Assembly: GCA_011371465.1 (NCBI GenBank)
Contig: DRQL01000195.1
Location: 1-9,464 of the forward strand
Length of the DNA stretch: 9,464 bases
DNA from: Gammaproteobacteria bacterium
GTDB lineage: Bacteria; Pseudomonadota; Gammaproteobacteria; DSM-19610
Reading direction: 5' to 3'
The notes under the pieces: model-generated
Told to the model about the DNA's origin: nothing
Database searches by the model: none
What the model saw: the letters and a program-made list of their open reading frames with translations, nothing else
Shown here: piece after piece, positions 6,846-9,464 of the stretch
How the letters are laid out: each line of letters begins with the position of its first letter
Position numbering within the stretch: the stretch's first letter is position 1
Position numbers and translations under genes: made by a program

Positions 6846-6865
6846 GCAGCAGATTTCACTGCTGC
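6846..6865. promoter_or_regulatory. Perfect inverted repeat in the leader of the histidine kinase gene
   Basis: GCAGCAG (6846-6852) and CTGCTGC (6859-6865) form a perfect 7-bp inverted repeat around ATTTCA, ending 16 nt before the kinase ATG. Immediately upstream, TAGTAT (6840-6845) resembles a -10 box, but no convincing -35 sits at the right spacing. The repeat could be an operator over the transcription start or an mRNA hairpin near the weak ribosome site. No T-run follows, so a terminator is unlikely. In the rest of the 135-bp gap (6747-6881) I see only short GC palindromes, such as GGCCGGCC at 6796-6803. Confidence 0.4.
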
Positions 6866-6881
6866 CTCCGTCCCGAAAGCG

Positions 6882-9464
6882 ATGACCCCTGAAACAGAAG
6901 CTGTATCTCACCACCACGTCAAATTCCATAAAAGCATGCGCGGGCGGTTCCTGCTGTTCGGTGTGTTGCCGACCATCGCCATGCTGGCCGCGATCGTGCT
7001 CTATAACGCGGCCAATCTCTATTCCAGGGCGCGCTCGGACAATGAGCAGCTGCTGCACAACCTGGCCGTGGAGCTGGCCGAGGAAATCGAACTGACCAAT
7101 AACCGCGCCGTCATGGCGGCGCAGGTGATGGCGCTGGCGCAGGAGGCCGGCCAGTTCGGCAAGCGCAAGGAATCCGTCGAATATGCCCGGCGGGTACTGG
7201 AGTTCTACCCGGAATTTACCGGCAGCTATTTCGGCTACGAACCCGATGCCGATGGCGGGGATGCACAGGCACTGCAGTCGGGCACCGTCCAGGCGGAAGC
7301 CATGAGCAAGGAGGGGCGATTTATTCCCTACTGGTTCCGCGACCATAACGATAACACCAGGATACGCCTGGAACCGCTGGTGGACATGGAAACCAGCCTG
7401 TATTACGCCGGGATGAAGAAGCGTTTCGAGACCTCTGGCGAACGTTACATTGTTACGGAACCCTACGTCTACGAAGGCAAAATGATCGTCGAGCAGACTG
7501 CGCCGATCGTGCGGGACGACCGATTTGTGGGTATCGCCGGCGTGGACCGGGCACTCACGGACCTGGTCGGTTTTCTCGACCGGATCAAACTGAAACACAA
7601 TGTCGACGTTTTCCTCATCAGCCGTACCGGGCGATTCATTGCGGATACGCTCGGTGAGCAGCTTTCCCTGCGCACCCTGTCTTTTGAGGAAACGGCCTAT
7701 CGGGATCTTTTCCGCCGGTTGTATGAAGGCCGCAGGGATCACCCGCTCATCCTGGCCCCGGACCCGTTTGACCCGGACTCGAACTATTACTTTGTCGCCG
7801 CGCCGGTGGCGACCGGGGACTGGACCGTCATCATGCGCGAGGCAGAGAAAAATGTCACCGCGCCGATTGTGGCGAGCGTGCTCCGCTCGGTGTCGATTGC
7901 CGGCGCCGGCCTGGTGGTCCTGTTGCTGATGATGCTGTGGGTCACGAACTCGTCCACACGCCGCCTGAAAAAAGCCGTGCAGGCCGCTGACATGCTGGCC
8001 TCGGGTGCGCTGCCGAAGGACATGACGCTGGAGGCGGAAAGCGAGGACGAGATCGGCCTGATGAACCGCAGTTTCAACCGGGTCATCGAGGCGTACCGGG
8101 ACATTACCCGGGTCACGGTTGCCGTCGCCGACGGCGATTTCAGCCAGCAGGTCACACCGCGCAGCGAACAGGACGAGCTGGCCCGGGCCATTAACCGTAT
8201 GACAGAGCGCCGGCAAAAGGCCGAGCAGGAGCTGCACGACATCATGCACGCCACCGAACAGCAGCACCGGGGGGCCAGCGCGCTGAACGAGCTGGACGGC
8301 CTGATGCGCTGTGAGCTGGCTATTCAGCCACTGTGCGAGAAGGTCATCAATTTCATCGCACGTTACCTGGCCCTGCCCGTCGCCACGATCTATATCCGCC
8401 GCGATGATGACCGGCTGCACTGGCAGGCGTGTTACGCCTGTCCGGAAGGTCCCCAGCTCACTTCCATCGCGATCAGCGAAGGTCTGGCGGGACAGGCTGC
8501 GCGCGACCTGCGTCCCCTGGAAGTCGCGGAATTTGACGCCGATTTCAGTCTGCCGACGGGACTGGGTGAAATTCGTCCGGCGCGCCTGCTGTATTTTCCG
8601 CTGGTGCTCAATGAACAGTGCCTGGGTGTGCTGGAACTGGGGCTGTTGAAGCCGCTGGAAGCCGTGCAGCAGGAGTGGCTGGAACAGTCTGCGGACTCGG
8701 TAGCCGTATCTATACAGCTGGTGCTGGACATTGTTCGCCGGGAGAAGGTGGAGCGCGAGCTGGCCGAAGCCCGCGACATTGCCGAGGCCGCCAACCAGGC
8801 CAAGTCCGGGTTCCTGGCCAACATGAGCCACGAGCTGCGTACGCCCATGAACGCCATTCTCGGCTACAGTGAAATGCTGATGGAGGAGGCCGAGGACGAA
8901 GGGCAGGAACACTATGTCTCCGACCTGAAAAAAATTCACCAGGCCGGCAATCACCTGCTGACCCTCATCAACGATGTGCTGGACCTGTCCAAGATCGAGG
9001 CAGGGCGCATGGATACCTTTGCCGAGGACGTCAAGGTAGACAATCTGGTCGACCAGGTGGCGGCCACCGCGCAGCCGCTGATGGGCAAGAACGGTAACCA
9101 GCTGGTGATCGAACGCGGCGAACAGCTGGGCACGATCCACCAGGATGTCACCAAGCTCAGGCAGTCCTTGCTGAACCTGCTGTCCAATGCCGCCAAGTTT
9201 ACCCACGAAGGAACGGTGACCCTGTCGGTGCAGCGCAGCACGGGTGCGGACGGCGACTGGCTGAGCTTTGCGGTGCGGGATACCGGTATCGGTATTCCCG
9301 TCGACAAGATCGATCATGTCTTCGAAGAGTTCAGCCAGGCGGACAGTTCGACGACCCGCAACTACGGCGGGACCGGGCTGGGACTGCCGATCTCGCGCCG
9401 CTTCTGCCGCATGATCGGCGGTGACCTGAGCGTGAGCAGCCGGGTGGGAGAAGGTTCGACCTTC
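6882..9464 (+). CDS. Membrane sensor histidine kinase, Cache-HAMP-GAF-HisKA-HATPase (3'-truncated)
   Basis: 861 codons are visible and the frame is open to the window edge. Domains in order: a short cytoplasmic N-terminus; TM1 (about 23-41, FLLFGVLPTIAMLAAIVLY); a large periplasmic dCache-like ligand-binding region (about 43-325, ending in the typical APIVRDDRFVGIAGVD pattern near its second half); TM2 (about 336-354); a HAMP (about 355-407) and a second HAMP-like repeat (about 408-445); a GAF domain (about 478-610); a coiled linker; HisKA with phospho-acceptor His650 in FLANMSHELRTP; and a HATPase domain with N-box Asn769, G1 DTGIGIP (Asp800) and G2 GGTGLGL (from 829). All catalytic motifs are intact. 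The linker style and the truncation leave room for C-terminal receiver domains, so it may be a hybrid kinase. ATG 6882 is the first start after the in-frame stop at 6840; its ribosome site is weak (GAAAG). The sensed ligand is unknown. It may regulate the cbb genes or simply be a neighbour. Confidence 0.95.
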   Translation, partial: MTPETEAVSHHHVKFHKSMRGRFLLFGVLPTIAMLAAIVLYNAANLYSRARSDNEQLLHNLAVELAEEIELTNNRAVMAAQVMALAQEAGQFGKRKESVEYARRVLEFYPEFTGSYFGYEPDADGGDAQALQSGTVQAEAMSKEGRFIPYWFRDHNDNTRIRLEPLVDMETSLYYAGMKKRFETSGERYIVTEPYVYEGKMIVEQTAPIVRDDRFVGIAGVDRALTDLVGFLDRIKLKHNVDVFLISRTGRFIADTLGEQLSLRTLSFEETAYRDLFRRLYEGRRDHPLILAPDPFDPDSNYYFVAAPVATGDWTVIMREAEKNVTAPIVASVLRSVSIAGAGLVVLLLMMLWVTNSSTRRLKKAVQAADMLASGALPKDMTLEAESEDEIGLMNRSFNRVIEAYRDITRVTVAVADGDFSQQVTPRSEQDELARAINRMTERRQKAEQELHDIMHATEQQHRGASALNELDGLMRCELAIQPLCEKVINFIARYLALPVATIYIRRDDDRLHWQACYACPEGPQLTSIAISEGLAGQAARDLRPLEVAEFDADFSLPTGLGEIRPARLLYFPLVLNEQCLGVLELGLLKPLEAVQQEWLEQSADSVAVSIQLVLDIVRREKVERELAEARDIAEAANQAKSGFLANMSHELRTPMNAILGYSEMLMEEAEDEGQEHYVSDLKKIHQAGNHLLTLINDVLDLSKIEAGRMDTFAEDVKVDNLVDQVAATAQPLMGKNGNQLVIERGEQLGTIHQDVTKLRQSLLNLLSNAAKFTHEGTVTLSVQRSTGADGDWLSFAVRDTGIGIPVDKIDHVFEEFSQADSSTTRNYGGTGLGLPISRRFCRMIGGDLSVSSRVGEGSTF

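Noticed and set aside
6759..9317. Very long open frame on the minus strand (852 codons) opposite the histidine kinase
   Set aside because: The + strand encodes an intact kinase with all catalytic motifs over the same bases. The antisense translation is rich in His, Gln, Arg and Val with no recognisable domain, which is a typical by-product of GC-rich codon use.

Overview
The window is a GC-rich, densely coded stretch with every gene on the + strand. It carries the 3' part of a Calvin-cycle (cbb) gene cluster from a chemolithoautotrophic proteobacterium. The Rubisco large subunit reads as form IA ('green-like' proteobacterial type; YVMTCNGPP, KLDVSHK C-terminus). It is followed by cbbS, then cbbQ and cbbO, and no carboxysome genes appear. 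That is the form IAq layout seen in sulfur-, iron- and hydrogen-oxidising gamma- and betaproteobacteria. A gammaproteobacterial sulfur oxidiser is my best guess, but the sequence alone does not fix the genus.

Layout: cbbL (5'-truncated by the window edge, 1-1024); a very strong hairpin (1031-1065); cbbS (1106-1453); a second strong hairpin (1467-1500); a 104-aa protein of unknown function (1529-1843); cbbQ, a MoxR-type AAA+ ATPase (about 1872-2687); cbbO, a vWA-domain protein (2737-5082); a 127-aa protein of unknown function whose start overlaps the cbbO stop (5082-5465); a class II ketose-bisphosphate aldolase with an extra C-terminal Dabb (dimeric alpha-beta barrel) domain (5514-6746); a 135-bp gap with a perfect 7-bp inverted repeat (6846-6865); and a membrane sensor histidine kinase cut by the right window edge (6882-9464).

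How the parts fit together: CbbL and CbbS form Rubisco, and CbbQ with CbbO form the motor and adaptor of a Rubisco activase that removes inhibitory sugar phosphates. The aldolase can serve the regeneration phase of the Calvin cycle (FBP and/or SBP). The two uncharacterised small proteins are embedded between these genes with short or overlapping junctions, so they are candidates for unrecognised parts of the Rubisco/activase system. The histidine kinase may be an independent gene or may link a periplasmic signal to this locus. No cbbR, response regulator, tRNA, mobile element or CRISPR array is visible. No intergenic gap exceeds about 135 bp.

Most worth a second look: the aldolase-Dabb fusion, the two small proteins tied to cbbQ/cbbO, and the paired hairpins that bracket cbbS.
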